From contig JAEWIF010000001.1 of the NCBI GenBank assembly GCA_023387335.1, positions 1 through 52,969 on the forward strand: DNA of 52,969 bases. Direction: 5' to 3'. Origin of the DNA: Pseudomonadota bacterium (GTDB lineage: Bacteria; Pseudomonadota; Gammaproteobacteria; Burkholderiales; Burkholderiaceae_C). A model generated the notes under the pieces. The model was given only the letters and a program-made list of their open reading frames with translations. It ran no database searches and was not told the DNA's origin. The stretch's first letter is position 1, and every line of letters starts with the position of its first letter. Made by a program: the position numbers and the translations under genes. This document shows, in pieces, positions 1 to 8,434 of the stretch.

Positions 1-1
1 G

Positions 2-688
2 CGCAGCTGGATGGGCCCCGTGGCCGGCCTGGCCGCGGGCCTGGGCATCGCCGCGCTGGCCTCGCATTTCGGCTTGAGCGAGGCGCTGGCCAACATGCTC
101 ACGATCGCGCTGGTCGCGATGCTCGTGCTGGCGGTCGTCGGCTTCTTCCTGCGCAAGCGCGCCCAGTCCGCTTCCGGCGGCCTCGCGCCCGCTTATGGCG
201 CGGCGGGCAACGCGCCCGGCAACCCGATGCAGCGGGCCACGCTGCGCCAGAGCGGCTCGCTGATCGGCTCCGGCCTGTCGGGCGGCGGCGCGGCCGCGGG
301 TTCGACCGGCATCCCGGCGGACTTCGACGCGCCCGCGTTCGAACGCAACGCCAAGCAGCAGTTCATGGCGCTGCAGGCGGCGAACGACGCCGGCGACTTC
401 GACCGGCTGCGCGACTGCCTCACGCCCGAGATGCTGGAGATCGCCCGCGAGGACGTGATCGCCCGCAACGGCGCGCCGCAGACCACCGAGGTGTTCGGCC
501 TGGCCGCGCAGGTGCTCGACGTCTCCACCGAGGCCGACCGCTACATCGTCAGCGTGCGCTTCACCGGCAGCGTGCGCACCGAAGCCGGCGCCGCGCCCGA
601 TGCGCTGAACGAGGTGTGGCACCTGACCAAGCCGCGCGAAGGCATGGGCGGCTGGCTGATCGCCGGCATCCAGCAGCTGGACGCCTGA
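2..688 (+). CDS. Tim44-like domain protein (5' end outside window)
   Basis: The reading frame is open from the left edge (R-S-W before the first ATG at 11), so the gene is probably cut. What remains starts with two hydrophobic stretches (Gly/Ala-rich, then a TM helix near residues 30-50 of the visible part ending in RKR), a low-complexity Gly/Ala linker, and a C-terminal domain with FERNAKQQFMALQAANDAGD and a DALNEVWHLTKP strand. This is the layout of bacterial Tim44/TimA-like proteins: an inner-membrane anchored NTF2-like fold with little known function. It overlaps the next small gene by one base (TGATG), suggesting translational coupling. The domain call is fairly firm; the role is unknown. 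Confidence 0.8.
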   Translation, partial: RSWMGPVAGLAAGLGIAALASHFGLSEALANMLTIALVAMLVLAVVGFFLRKRAQSASGGLAPAYGAAGNAPGNPMQRATLRQSGSLIGSGLSGGGAAAGSTGIPADFDAPAFERNAKQQFMALQAANDAGDFDRLRDCLTPEMLEIAREDVIARNGAPQTTEVFGLAAQVLDVSTEADRYIVSVRFTGSVRTEAGAAPDALNEVWHLTKPREGMGGWLIAGIQQLDA

Positions 689-852
689 TGACCGCCGCCG
701 ACTTCGGCCTGATGGCCGGGCTGCTCGCCGGCACGGTCCTGCTGGCCACGCTGCTGGCGTGGCGCGGCGGGGACGAGCGCCGCGACCTCGCGCTGCTCGG
801 CGGGTCGGGACTGGCGCTGGCCGCGACCTCGGCGGCGTTGCTGGTCGGCTGA
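688..852 (+). CDS. Small two-helix membrane protein
   Basis: A 54-residue protein whose ATG overlaps the stop of the Tim44-like gene (TGATG), so it is probably translated by re-initiation. It has two hydrophobic helices (about residues 7-23 and 36-53) separated by a charged loop RGGDERRD, giving a hairpin in the inner membrane. I do not recognise a family. The coupling to the Tim44-like gene suggests a joint membrane function, but nothing in the sequence states it. A longer in-frame start upstream exists but would lie inside the preceding gene. Confidence 0.6.
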   Translation: MTAADFGLMAGLLAGTVLLATLLAWRGGDERRDLALLGGSGLALAATSAALLVG

Positions 853-869
853 GCAGGCACACTGCCGCG

Positions 870-1763
870 ATGGCCGCACCGCTCAACTACCACCACCTCT
901 ACTACTTCTGGGTCGTGGCCAAGGAGGGCGGCATGGCGCGCGCCGCCGATCGCCTGGACATGGCGGTGCAGACGGTGAGCGCGCAGGTGCGGGCGCTCGA
1001 GCGGTCGCTGGGCCACGCGCTGTTCCGGCCCGCGGGCCGCGGACTCGCATTGACGGAGGCCGGCATCGCCGCGATGGCGCATGCCGACCAGATCTTCTCG
1101 CTCGGTGAACAGCTGCGCATGGCGGTCGAGGAGGCGGCGACGGGGCAGGGCAGCCGCCTCGCCGTCGGCATCTCCGACGGCTTGCCCAAGCTGGTGGTGC
1201 ACCACCTGTTGCGGCCCGCGCTGGCCGACGAGCGCGTGCGCCTGCTCTGCCACGAGGACGAGTTCGACGGACTCCTCGGCGACCTGGCGCTGCATCGGCT
1301 CGACGCGGTGCTGTCGGACCGGCCCGCGCCCGCCAACCCCAACCTGCGTCTCTACAGCCACGCGCTCGGCGACGCGCCGCTCGCGTGGTTCGCGCCGGGC
1401 AAGCTCGCCGCGCGCTGCAAGAAGCCTTTCCCCGGATGCCTGGCCGAGATGCCGGTGCTGCTGCCCACCGGCCACGCGGCCGTGCGGGCGCGGCTGGACC
1501 GCTGGTTCGAGCACCTGGGCGTGCGTCCGCGCGTGGCCGGCGAGTTCGAGGACAGCGCGCTGCTGGCCGCTTTCGGCCGAGCGGGCATGGGTGCGTTCCC
1601 GGCCTCGCAATGGTCGCGCAAGGAATTGCTGGCCGAGCCGGGCATCCGGCTGCTCGGCGAGACGCCGGAACTGGCCGAGCACTTCTATCTGATCTCCGCC
1701 GAACGCCGCATCCAGCACCCGCTGGTGCAGCGGCTCGTCGGCCAGGCGGAGAAGGCGGCGTAA
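870..1763 (+). CDS. nhaR: LysR-family regulator, NhaR type
   Basis: A 297-residue LTTR. An N-terminal winged HTH (about residues 5-65, with YHHLYYFWVVAKEGGMARAA and QVRALERSLGHALF) is followed by a LysR substrate-binding domain. The LNYHHLYYFW opening and the short effector domain are typical of the NhaR subgroup, which in enterics activates a Na+/H+ antiporter gene; no antiporter is next to it here. The start at 870 was chosen because it places the HTH at the usual distance from the N-terminus; the open frame upstream overlaps the preceding gene. The target is unknown. Confidence 0.85.
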   Translation: MAAPLNYHHLYYFWVVAKEGGMARAADRLDMAVQTVSAQVRALERSLGHALFRPAGRGLALTEAGIAAMAHADQIFSLGEQLRMAVEEAATGQGSRLAVGISDGLPKLVVHHLLRPALADERVRLLCHEDEFDGLLGDLALHRLDAVLSDRPAPANPNLRLYSHALGDAPLAWFAPGKLAARCKKPFPGCLAEMPVLLPTGHAAVRARLDRWFEHLGVRPRVAGEFEDSALLAAFGRAGMGAFPASQWSRKELLAEPGIRLLGETPELAEHFYLISAERRIQHPLVQRLVGQAEKAA

Positions 1764-1990
1764 AGGCCCCTCGTCCCTTGCCAGAATGCCGCGCGGCCGT
1801 CCGCGCGAGTGCATACTGTTCCTCGTGCCTTTGCTCAACCTGGTCCCCAACGCCACCGTCGCCGCGCGAGCGCGCGCGCGGCGGCTCGATGCCGCACTCC
1901 CCACGGCCCGGCGGCCTCCTGCCTTCCTCTTCTTCTGACGCGCCAACTTCTCCGCCGGGCCCGCTTCCGGCGCATTCGAAGGAGCGCAAC

Positions 1991-2392
1991 ATGCAAGCAG
2001 AAATCCATTCCCTCGAGCGCGAACTCACCGAGCTCGACTACGTCCGCCTGAAGAAACTCAACGCCACCAACGGCACGCGCGAGCTGGCCGACGTGCTGGC
2101 CAACGCCGAGGTGATCCCCGGTTCGCAGATCGACGCGAGCGTGCTCACCATGAACACGCGGTTCGAGCTCGAGGAGCTGGACACCGGCGAGCGCCGCGTC
2201 CTGACGCTGAGCTATCCGGACGATGCGCATCCGGCCGAAGGGTCGATCTCGGTGCTCTCGCCGCTGGGCTGCAGCCTCATCGGCCTGCGACCCGGCGACA
2301 CCGCGCAATGGCACACGCCCTCCGGTACCAAGAGCGCGATGGTGCGCGCGGTGCTGTTCCAGCCCGAGGCCAGCGGCGACTACGTGAGCTGA
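1991..2392 (+). CDS. rnk: Rnk-like nucleoside diphosphate kinase regulator
   Basis: A 133-residue protein with the size and layout of Rnk: a short N-terminal helical part (residues 1-50) and a GreA/GreB-type C-terminal domain (NTRFELEELDTGERRVLTLS, then SVLSPLGCSLIGLRPGD). Rnk proteins bind RNA polymerase in the secondary channel region without the long Gre coiled coil. A strong ribosome site AAGGAG lies at 1979-1984. The gene stands alone between nhaR and a glycan operon. The two conserved strands of the Gre C-domain are clear; the effect on nucleoside diphosphate kinase is known only for enteric and Pseudomonas relatives. Confidence 0.85.
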   Translation: MQAEIHSLERELTELDYVRLKKLNATNGTRELADVLANAEVIPGSQIDASVLTMNTRFELEELDTGERRVLTLSYPDDAHPAEGSISVLSPLGCSLIGLRPGDTAQWHTPSGTKSAMVRAVLFQPEASGDYVS

Positions 2393-2405
2393 CGCACCGT
2401 GCGTC
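2391..2405. repeat. Perfect palindrome at the end of rnk
   Basis: GACGCAC-C-GTGCGTC, starting inside the rnk stop codon. Arms are 7 bases with one central base. It could fold as a short hairpin at the 3' end of the mRNA, but no T-run follows, so it is a weak terminator candidate. Confidence 0.4.
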
Positions 2406-2582
2406 GCACCACGGCCGAGCCGGCGGGGCCGATTGGCTCCCCGGACTAGCCCGATCGAGTGGTGGCTGCGATGGACGGATTGCGTTTTGTTGCGCCTCAG
2501 CGGCCGCCTTCACAAGCAGAATCGATTCCGCTCTCACGAGTCACAGATGCAGTGGCTCGCGACCAGCGGGAGGCACGAGGTC

Positions 2583-3383
2583 ATGAAGGTCGTTCTGTTC
2601 TGCGGGGGTCAGGGCCTGCGCATGCGAGACGCGGAGAACCTGCCCAAGCCGATGGTTCACATCGGCTCGCGGCCCCTGCTTTGGCACGTGATGAAGTACT
2701 ACGCGCACTTCGGGCACAAGGACTTCGTGCTGTGCCTGGGCTATCGCGCGGAAGTCATCAAGAACTACTTCCTGCGGTACGACGAGTGCCTGTCGAATGA
2801 TTTCGTGCTGTCCGGCGGCGGCAAGAACGTGCAGCTGTTCGGCAGCGACATCCACGACTGGCGCATCACCTTCGCCGACACCGGCATCTCCTCGAACATC
2901 GGCGAACGCCTGCGCGCCGCGCGCAAGTACGTGGAAGACGACGAGATGTTCCTGGCCAACTACAGCGACGGCCTCTCGGACCTGCCGCTGCCGCAGCAGA
3001 TCGAGGACATCCGCAGCCAGGGCAAGGTCGCCAGCTTCCTGTGCGTGCGGCCCAACCTCAGTTACCACGTGGTGTCCACGCAGCCGGGCAGCAGCCTGGT
3101 GAGCGACATCCATCCGATCGACAACGGCGACATCCGCGTCAACGGCGGGTACTTCGTGTTCCGCAAGGAGATCTTCGAGTACCTCGGCGAAGGCGAGGAA
3201 CTCGTCGAGCAGCCGTTCCACCGCCTGCTGCGCGAGCAGCAGCTGATCGGCTACCAGTACGACGGCTTCTGGGCCAGCATGGACACCTTCAAGGACCGCC
3301 AGCAGCTCGAACGCCTGCAGGCCGGCAGCGGCGCGCCTTGGGAGCTGTGGCGCAAGTACCCGGAGAATGCATGCTCCCGTTGA
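2583..3383 (+). CDS. Sugar-1-phosphate nucleotidyltransferase (RfbF-like)
   Basis: A 266-residue nucleotidyltransferase of the glucose-1-phosphate cytidylyltransferase group. It has the nucleotide-binding signature GGQGLR (residues 8-13), PKPM with Lys22, the RfbF-like block HVMKYYAHFGHKDFVLCLGY, the metal-site region ANYSDGLSDL, and a late VNGGYFVF...GFWASMDTFKD region. It should make an NDP-sugar (CDP-glucose in RfbF) for a surface glycan. The ATG at 2583 is preceded by GAGG and starts the protein right before the Rossmann strand; an in-frame 50-residue upstream extension has no homology. It overlaps the PIG-L gene by 13 bases. Sugar and nucleotide specificity are not determined. Confidence 0.85.
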   Translation: MKVVLFCGGQGLRMRDAENLPKPMVHIGSRPLLWHVMKYYAHFGHKDFVLCLGYRAEVIKNYFLRYDECLSNDFVLSGGGKNVQLFGSDIHDWRITFADTGISSNIGERLRAARKYVEDDEMFLANYSDGLSDLPLPQQIEDIRSQGKVASFLCVRPNLSYHVVSTQPGSSLVSDIHPIDNGDIRVNGGYFVFRKEIFEYLGEGEELVEQPFHRLLREQQLIGYQYDGFWASMDTFKDRQQLERLQAGSGAPWELWRKYPENACSR

Positions 3384-4036
3384 CGCTTCCCGTCGACCGG
3401 AAGGCGCCGCTGAACGTGCTGTGCCTGGGCGCGCATGCCGACGACATCGAGATCGGCTGCGGCGGCACCCTCCTGCAGCTGCTGGCCGACCGGCCCAACG
3501 TGCACGTCACCTGGGTGGTGTTCAGCGCCGCGGGCGAGCGCGAGCGCGAGGCCCTGGCCGGCGCGGAGCATTTCCTCGAGAAGGCGGCCGGGCGCCGCGT
3601 GGTCACGCAGAAGTTCCGCGACGGCTACTTCCCCTGGCAGGGCGCCGAGATCAAGGAGTTCATCGAAGGCATCAAGCGGGAGACCGATCCCCACGTCGTC
3701 TTCACCCACTACCGCCACGACCGCCACCAGGACCATCGCACCATCAGCGACCTGACCTGGAACTGCTGGCGGCGGCACGTGGTGCTCGAGTACGAGATCC
3801 CCAAGTACGACGGCGACCTCGGCGCGCCCAACTGCTTCATGCCGCTGACGCGCGAGGTCTGCGCGCGCAAGGCGGCGCTGATCTGCGAGGTGTTCCGCAG
3901 CCAGGCCGACAAGACCTGGCTGGAGACGGACACCTTCGAGGCGCTGATGCGATTGCGCGGCCTGGAGTGCGCCGCGCCCGAGAAGCGCGCGGAAGCCTTC
4001 CATTGCCGCAAGTTCGTTCTGGGGACGGGTGCGTAG
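3371..4036 (+). CDS. PIG-L family N-deacetylase
   Basis: A 221-residue PIG-L/LmbE fold protein. The zinc motif AHADDIEIGCGGTL gives His22 and the D-D pair 24-25, and HRHQDHRTIS supplies the third ligand His122. Family members remove N-acetyl groups from N-acetylhexosamines or related sugars. It starts inside the 3' end of the nucleotidyltransferase gene (13-base overlap) and ends 2 bases before the glycosyltransferase, so the three form one operon. Its likely job is to deacetylate a sugar of the glycan made here. The exact substrate cannot be read from sequence. Confidence 0.85.
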   Translation: MLPLTLPVDRKAPLNVLCLGAHADDIEIGCGGTLLQLLADRPNVHVTWVVFSAAGEREREALAGAEHFLEKAAGRRVVTQKFRDGYFPWQGAEIKEFIEGIKRETDPHVVFTHYRHDRHQDHRTISDLTWNCWRRHVVLEYEIPKYDGDLGAPNCFMPLTREVCARKAALICEVFRSQADKTWLETDTFEALMRLRGLECAAPEKRAEAFHCRKFVLGTGA

Positions 4037-4038
4037 CG

Positions 4039-5148
4039 ATGGGGGACAGGGCGCCGAAGATCGTCTTCATCGTGATGTCGGCGGTGAGCCGCCCGGGCAC
4101 GGTCGAGCAGCTCGCCCGCTCGCTGGCGCCGCACACCGTGCTGGTGCACCACGACTTCGCCCAGACGCCGCATTTCCCGATGGCAGCGCCCAACGCCCGC
4201 TTCGTGCCCGAGCCGCGGCGCACGGGCTGGGCCGTGTTCGGCTTCACCGAGGGCGTGTTCCATTCGCTGCGCTACGCGCTGGACCACTTCGAGTTCGATT
4301 ACCTGCAGACGCTCAGCCCGACCTGCCTGCCCATCAAGTCGATGGCGCGGTTCGAGGAGCACGTGTCGGGCGAGGCCGAGGCGCACTTCGACTGCATCGA
4401 CCTGATGCGCGACCACGACGCGCTGATGTCGGTGGGCTACCGCGCGTTCACGCCGGAGGGCTCGATGCGGCATCGCGCGCTGCGGCGGCTGTCGGGCTGG
4501 TACTTCCGCGGGGCGCACGGGCGCCGCGACGAGGCGGGCATCTGGCTGCGCAGCGGCGAGCGCCGCGGCCCCTTGCCCTGGGCCGCGCGCGCGGCGGTGG
4601 AGGCGTTCGCGCATCCGCGCGTCGGCGGCCATCCCTTCAGCGGGTCGCTGCGCCCTTACTACGGATCGTCCTGGTTCGGCGCGCGGCCGCACGTGGTGAA
4701 GGCGCTGGTCGAGCAGTTCGAACGTCCCGAGATCCGCGGCTGGTTCAGCAAGCTGCGCATCGCCGACGAATTCCTGTTCGGCTCGCTGCTGATGCAGCTG
4801 GTCTCGCGCAAGGGGCCGATGAACCATTTGATCCAGCGCTACGAAGAGGCGCACGTGGGCGATTTCACGCCGGCCGACATCGAGCGGCTGCGAGCGGCGC
4901 CCGCCTTCTTCGCGCGCAAGTTCCCCGACGACCCGGCGGCGCCGGTGCGCATGGAGGTGCTGCGCGAGCTGGTGGGCGTGGAGCCCTGGCGAGGCGTCGC
5001 CGAGGAAGAGGTCGCGCTGGATCAGGCCGAAGGCTTGCGCATCGGCCGCAGGAACACGTCGGTGACTTCCACCGTGCGCGGCAACGAGAGCGCATGGAGC
5101 GTCAGGGACGCCACGTCTTCGGGCTGGATGAGCCCGGAAGGGTCGTAG
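4039..5148 (+). CDS. Core-2/I-branching (GT14)-like glycosyltransferase
   Basis: A 369-residue protein. Family-like features are the early strand KIVFIVMSAVSRPGTVEQLA, VLVHHDF, the segment DYLQTLSPTCLPIKSMARFEEH (resembling the LLSGQDYPIKS block of beta-1,6-GlcNAc-transferase-like proteins), and YGSSWFGARPHVV, resembling the SQWFxLTR block. It probably adds a sugar to the glycan built by the two upstream genes. The last 42 residues are encoded on DNA that is also the 3' end of the convergent SDR gene (overlap 5022-5148), so the true C-terminus may be functional only up to about residue 325. The family call is moderate. Confidence 0.7.
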   Translation: MGDRAPKIVFIVMSAVSRPGTVEQLARSLAPHTVLVHHDFAQTPHFPMAAPNARFVPEPRRTGWAVFGFTEGVFHSLRYALDHFEFDYLQTLSPTCLPIKSMARFEEHVSGEAEAHFDCIDLMRDHDALMSVGYRAFTPEGSMRHRALRRLSGWYFRGAHGRRDEAGIWLRSGERRGPLPWAARAAVEAFAHPRVGGHPFSGSLRPYYGSSWFGARPHVVKALVEQFERPEIRGWFSKLRIADEFLFGSLLMQLVSRKGPMNHLIQRYEEAHVGDFTPADIERLRAAPAFFARKFPDDPAAPVRMEVLRELVGVEPWRGVAEEEVALDQAEGLRIGRRNTSVTSTVRGNESAWSVRDATSSGWMSPEGS

Positions 5149-5732
5149 GCCTTGCCTTCCTGCGCATGCAGCTCGGCCTGCATGCGGGTGGCGGTGCGCC
5201 CCACGTAGAGGCTGGTCACGCGCACGCCGGCCGCGTTCACTTCTTCGCGCAGGCTGTCCGCGACGGCCTTGAGCGCGTGCTTGGTCGCCGCGTACGCGCC
5301 GACGGTCGCCTTGGCCGAGAGGCCGGCGCTCGAGTTGATGAACACCAGCTGGCCCTGCGCCGCCTTCAGCGCGGGCAGCAGGCGCTGCGTGAGCACGTAG
5401 GGCGCGCGGACGTTCACGCGGTACTGGCGGTCCAGTTGTTCAGCGGTCGCGAAGTCGAAGGGCGCGGTCTCCAGGATGCCGGCGGCATGGACCAGGACGT
5501 GGACCTCGGGCAGGTCGGCCGCGAGGACCGACGCCAGGCGGTCAAGGTCCTCGTCGACGCCGAGATCGGCGGCGTGGCAGGCCGCTCCGGGCGCGACCGA
5601 GCGCAGCGTCTGCGCGTCGCGTCCGACCAGGCTGAGGCGCGCGCCGGCGTCCGCCAGCGCCAGCGCGATCGCCTGGCCGATGCCGCGGCTCGCGCCCGTC
5701 ACGACCGCGACCTGTCCCTCGAGCGGCTTCAT
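5022..5732 (-). CDS. SDR family oxidoreductase
   Basis: A 236-residue classical short-chain dehydrogenase. It shows the cofactor motif TGASRGIG (12-19), HAAG (82-85, in place of NNAG), the catalytic Ser134/135, and YAATK (Tyr147, Lys151). The Arg after the first glycine region suggests NADP(H). It is the last gene of a three-gene minus-strand operon, with its ATG overlapping the DUF4910 stop (ATGA). It is a short classical SDR, not an extended NDP-sugar 4,6-dehydratase type, so it more likely reduces or oxidises a modified sugar. Its 3' end overlaps the convergent glycosyltransferase by 127 bases. Confidence 0.88.
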   Translation of the reverse strand: MKPLEGQVAVVTGASRGIGQAIALALADAGARLSLVGRDAQTLRSVAPGAACHAADLGVDEDLDRLASVLAADLPEVHVLVHAAGILETAPFDFATAEQLDRQYRVNVRAPYVLTQRLLPALKAAQGQLVFINSSAGLSAKATVGAYAATKHALKAVADSLREEVNAAGVRVTSLYVGRTATRMQAELHAQEGKAYDPSGLIQPEDVASLTLHALSLPRTVEVTDVFLRPMRKPSA

Positions 5733-7024
5733 GGCGCGGGCGCCAGCAGGTCGTTGCGCTCCAGCAGCGCGGCCGCATCGCGCACGGCGGCGAAGGGCAG
5801 GCCGGAACGCCGGGCGATGTCCAGCAGGCTCGCTTGTCCGTCCGAGAGGTTGAGCACCCACAGCATCGCCATCTCCATCTGGCGGGGCCCCGCGCCGCCG
5901 GTCGCGCCGTAGAGGCCGCGCTGCCCGAGCTGCGGTTCGCACTTGGGCTTGAGGTTGAGGTAGCGGCCCTCGTGCTCCAGCACGTCGAAGACGGCGAGCA
6001 GTGTGTCGAATGCGCCGGCCAGCGACTCGGGCGCCACGAAGTCCGGGTTGTCGGCCGACGTGTGGTACTCCGGGAACTGGCCGTGGTGGCTGCGCATCAG
6101 GCAGCCCACGGGCAGGTTGAAGCCGGGCGAGCCGTACTGCCGCTCGTCGTAGCCGTAGGGCGAGAACGGCACGGTGCCATAGCCGGGATCGACGTGCGAG
6201 AGCACGTGCTGCACCGCGCGGTCGATGGTGGCGTCGTCGTGCCGGCTGCGCTTGTAGGTGAAGCTGGCGCGGTCGCCGATGCAGGTGAGCACCAGGCCGT
6301 GGCGGATGTCCTGCGCGCGCTCCTCGTTGCGGCTCAGCCAGGTGATGGCGCCGATCGTCCCCGGCGCGAACACGAACCGGTACGAATAGCGCCGCGGCTG
6401 GCTCGCCAGGTGCTTCGCGAGGAAGGTCGCGACCACCAGGCCCGACAGGTTGTCGTCGGCCAGCGAGGGATGGCAGGCGTGGCAGGAGACCAGCACCTCC
6501 TCGCGCGTGCGCCCCTCCAGCAGGCATTCGCCGTAGGTGAGGGCGCCGTCCGCCAGCGTGGAGTCGATCAGCACCTCGTACTCGGCGTCGGGTTGCCGCT
6601 CCAGCTGCTCCAGCTGCCCGTGCGGCAGGCAGAAGCCCCAGGACTCCTTGTAGTACGAGGTGCGGTAGGGGATCAGCCGCGGACGGTCGGGCAGCGAATG
6701 CAGGTGCGGCCGCAGCTCGGCCAGCGTCATCTTCCGGTGCACCGGCACGCTGTAGTTCACCACGTGCAGGTTGTGGGCGCGGAAGTCGATCACCCGCTCG
6801 CCGGCGGCGTTCTTCACGTACGCGTCGCGGATGTTCCACTCGCGCGGCACGGTCCAGTCGAACACGCGCGTGCCGGTCGGCACCTCGTGCAGCACGAGCG
6901 GGATCTCCTGCCCCAGCCGCGCCAGCGTGCGCCGCAGCCCGTCGCCGGTGATGCTGCGGCAGATCGGGTAGAGCTCCCGGACCAGCGCATGCATCGCCGC
7001 GCCGGGCGACGGCGCGTCGTTCAC
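5729..7024 (-). CDS. DUF4910 / M28-like aminopeptidase-fold protein
   Basis: A 431-residue protein of the DUF4910 family (also listed with DUF2172). Its hallmarks are LYPICRSITGDGLRRTL near residues 18-34, the presumed zinc block CHACHPSLADDNLSG (181-195), APGTIGAITWLSRNE, and PEYHTSADNPDFV. The last ~60 residues form a winged-helix-like tail (MLWVLNLSDGQASLLDIARRSGLPF). Relatives are recurrent in polysaccharide gene clusters, but their reaction is not established. It overlaps both neighbours by 4 bases (ATGA), which ties it tightly to the C-methyltransferase and the SDR. Confidence 0.85.
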   Translation of the reverse strand: MNDAPSPGAAMHALVRELYPICRSITGDGLRRTLARLGQEIPLVLHEVPTGTRVFDWTVPREWNIRDAYVKNAAGERVIDFRAHNLHVVNYSVPVHRKMTLAELRPHLHSLPDRPRLIPYRTSYYKESWGFCLPHGQLEQLERQPDAEYEVLIDSTLADGALTYGECLLEGRTREEVLVSCHACHPSLADDNLSGLVVATFLAKHLASQPRRYSYRFVFAPGTIGAITWLSRNEERAQDIRHGLVLTCIGDRASFTYKRSRHDDATIDRAVQHVLSHVDPGYGTVPFSPYGYDERQYGSPGFNLPVGCLMRSHHGQFPEYHTSADNPDFVAPESLAGAFDTLLAVFDVLEHEGRYLNLKPKCEPQLGQRGLYGATGGAGPRQMEMAMLWVLNLSDGQASLLDIARRSGLPFAAVRDAAALLERNDLLAPAP

Positions 7025-8271
7025 TCCAGCACCTCGATGTCGGGGATGGGCACGACCAGCTTGCCGCCCCAGTCGCGCACGTACGCCAGCTGCTGGCGGA
7101 TCTCCTCCTTCAGGTTCCAGGGCAGGATGAAGACGTAGTCGGGGCGCGTCTCGCGCAGCTTCTCCGGCGGATGGATCGGGATGCGCGTGCCGGGCAGGAA
7201 CTTGCCGTGCTTGTACGGGTTGCGGTCCACCGTGTAGTCGAGGAAGTCGGTGCGGATGCCGCAGTAGTTGAGCAGGGTGTTGCCCTTGCCGGGCGCGCCG
7301 TAGCCGGCGATGGTCTTGCCGGCGCGCTTGGCCTCGATCAGGAACGACAGGATGTTCTGCTTGGTGCGCTTGACCTTCTCGTCGAACGAGAAGTAGGTCT
7401 CGAGGCGCCGGAAGCCGGCTTCCTCCTCGCGGCGCACGAGGTCGTGCACGCGCTCGGTCACCGGATGCGACGCGTCGTCGTCATGCCGCGCGTAGATGCG
7501 CATCGACCCGCCGTGGGTCGACAGCTCGTCGACGTCGAACACCGTCAGGCCGAAGTCGCCGAGCATGCGGATCGCGGTGATGAACGACCAGTACTGGAAG
7601 TGCTCGTGGTAGATCGTGTCGAACTGGTTCTGCTCCATCAGCCGCATCAGGTGCGGGATCTCGATGGTGATCACGCCGCCGGGCTTGAGCAGCGTCTTCA
7701 TGCCCGCCGTGAAGCTGCGCACGTCGGGGATGTGCGCGAACACGTTGTTGGCCGCGATGAGGTCGGCGCGGATGCCTTCCTCGACCATCTCCGCGGCGCA
7801 TTCGCGGCCGAAGAACTCCACGCGCGTCGGGATGCCCTTGCGCACCGCCTCCTTGGCGACGTTGGCCGCGGGTTCGACGCCCAGCACCGGCACGCCCAGC
7901 GCCTGGAAGTACTGCAGCAGGTAGCCGTCGTTGCTGGCGAGCTCGACCACGAGCTTGTCCGGCCCCAGCCGGAACCGATCGAGCATCTTCGCCGCATAGG
8001 CCTTGGCATGCGCGAGCCAGCTGTCCGAGTACGACGAGAAGTATGCGTACTCGGTGAAGATCTCCTGCGGGCTCACATGCTCGGGCAGCTGCACCAGCAG
8101 GCACTGGTCGCAGACGAACACGTGCAGCGGATAGAAGGCCTCCACGCTGGACAGCTGGTCCGCCGGGACGTAGGCCTCGCAGGGCGGGGACATGCCCAGG
8201 TCGGTGAAGGTGTGCCGCAGCGCCGCCCCGCACAGGCGGCAGCAAGCGGAACGGGCCGGCTGCAGGTTCAT
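7021..8271 (-). CDS. NDP-hexose C-methyltransferase-like protein
   Basis: A 416-residue three-part methyltransferase. It has an N-terminal zinc-finger domain (Cys11, Cys14, Cys54, Cys57), a central SAM-binding domain with VELASNDGYLLQYF (about 109-122) and ANNVFAHIPDVRSF, and a C-terminal domain with IAGYGAPGKGNTLLNYCGI. This is the architecture of sugar C-methyltransferases such as TylC3 and NovU relatives, which methylate C3 or C5 of NDP-4-keto sugars. A strong GGAGGGAG site precedes the ATG. It heads the operon with the DUF4910 and SDR genes. It implies that the glycan carries a branched, C-methylated sugar. Confidence 0.87.
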   Translation of the reverse strand: MNLQPARSACCRLCGAALRHTFTDLGMSPPCEAYVPADQLSSVEAFYPLHVFVCDQCLLVQLPEHVSPQEIFTEYAYFSSYSDSWLAHAKAYAAKMLDRFRLGPDKLVVELASNDGYLLQYFQALGVPVLGVEPAANVAKEAVRKGIPTRVEFFGRECAAEMVEEGIRADLIAANNVFAHIPDVRSFTAGMKTLLKPGGVITIEIPHLMRLMEQNQFDTIYHEHFQYWSFITAIRMLGDFGLTVFDVDELSTHGGSMRIYARHDDDASHPVTERVHDLVRREEEAGFRRLETYFSFDEKVKRTKQNILSFLIEAKRAGKTIAGYGAPGKGNTLLNYCGIRTDFLDYTVDRNPYKHGKFLPGTRIPIHPPEKLRETRPDYVFILPWNLKEEIRQQLAYVRDWGGKLVVPIPDIEVLE

Positions 8272-8434
8272 CTCGCTCCCTCCACGAGGGGCCGACCTCG
8301 GCCCCTGAACAGTGCTTCCATTCTGGACCGCGCCTACGCTGCCGTGCACGGTCGAGCCATGGCTCCATCGGGCCGGTACGCGCATTGCCGGCCTGCGTAT
8401 AACGGACCGCCGTCCGCAACCTCCGGAGCCCATC

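Noticed and set aside
561..1946. A 461-residue minus-strand open frame opposite nhaR
   Set aside because: Arg/Gly/His-rich shadow; NhaR on the plus strand has an intact HTH and a family-length frame.
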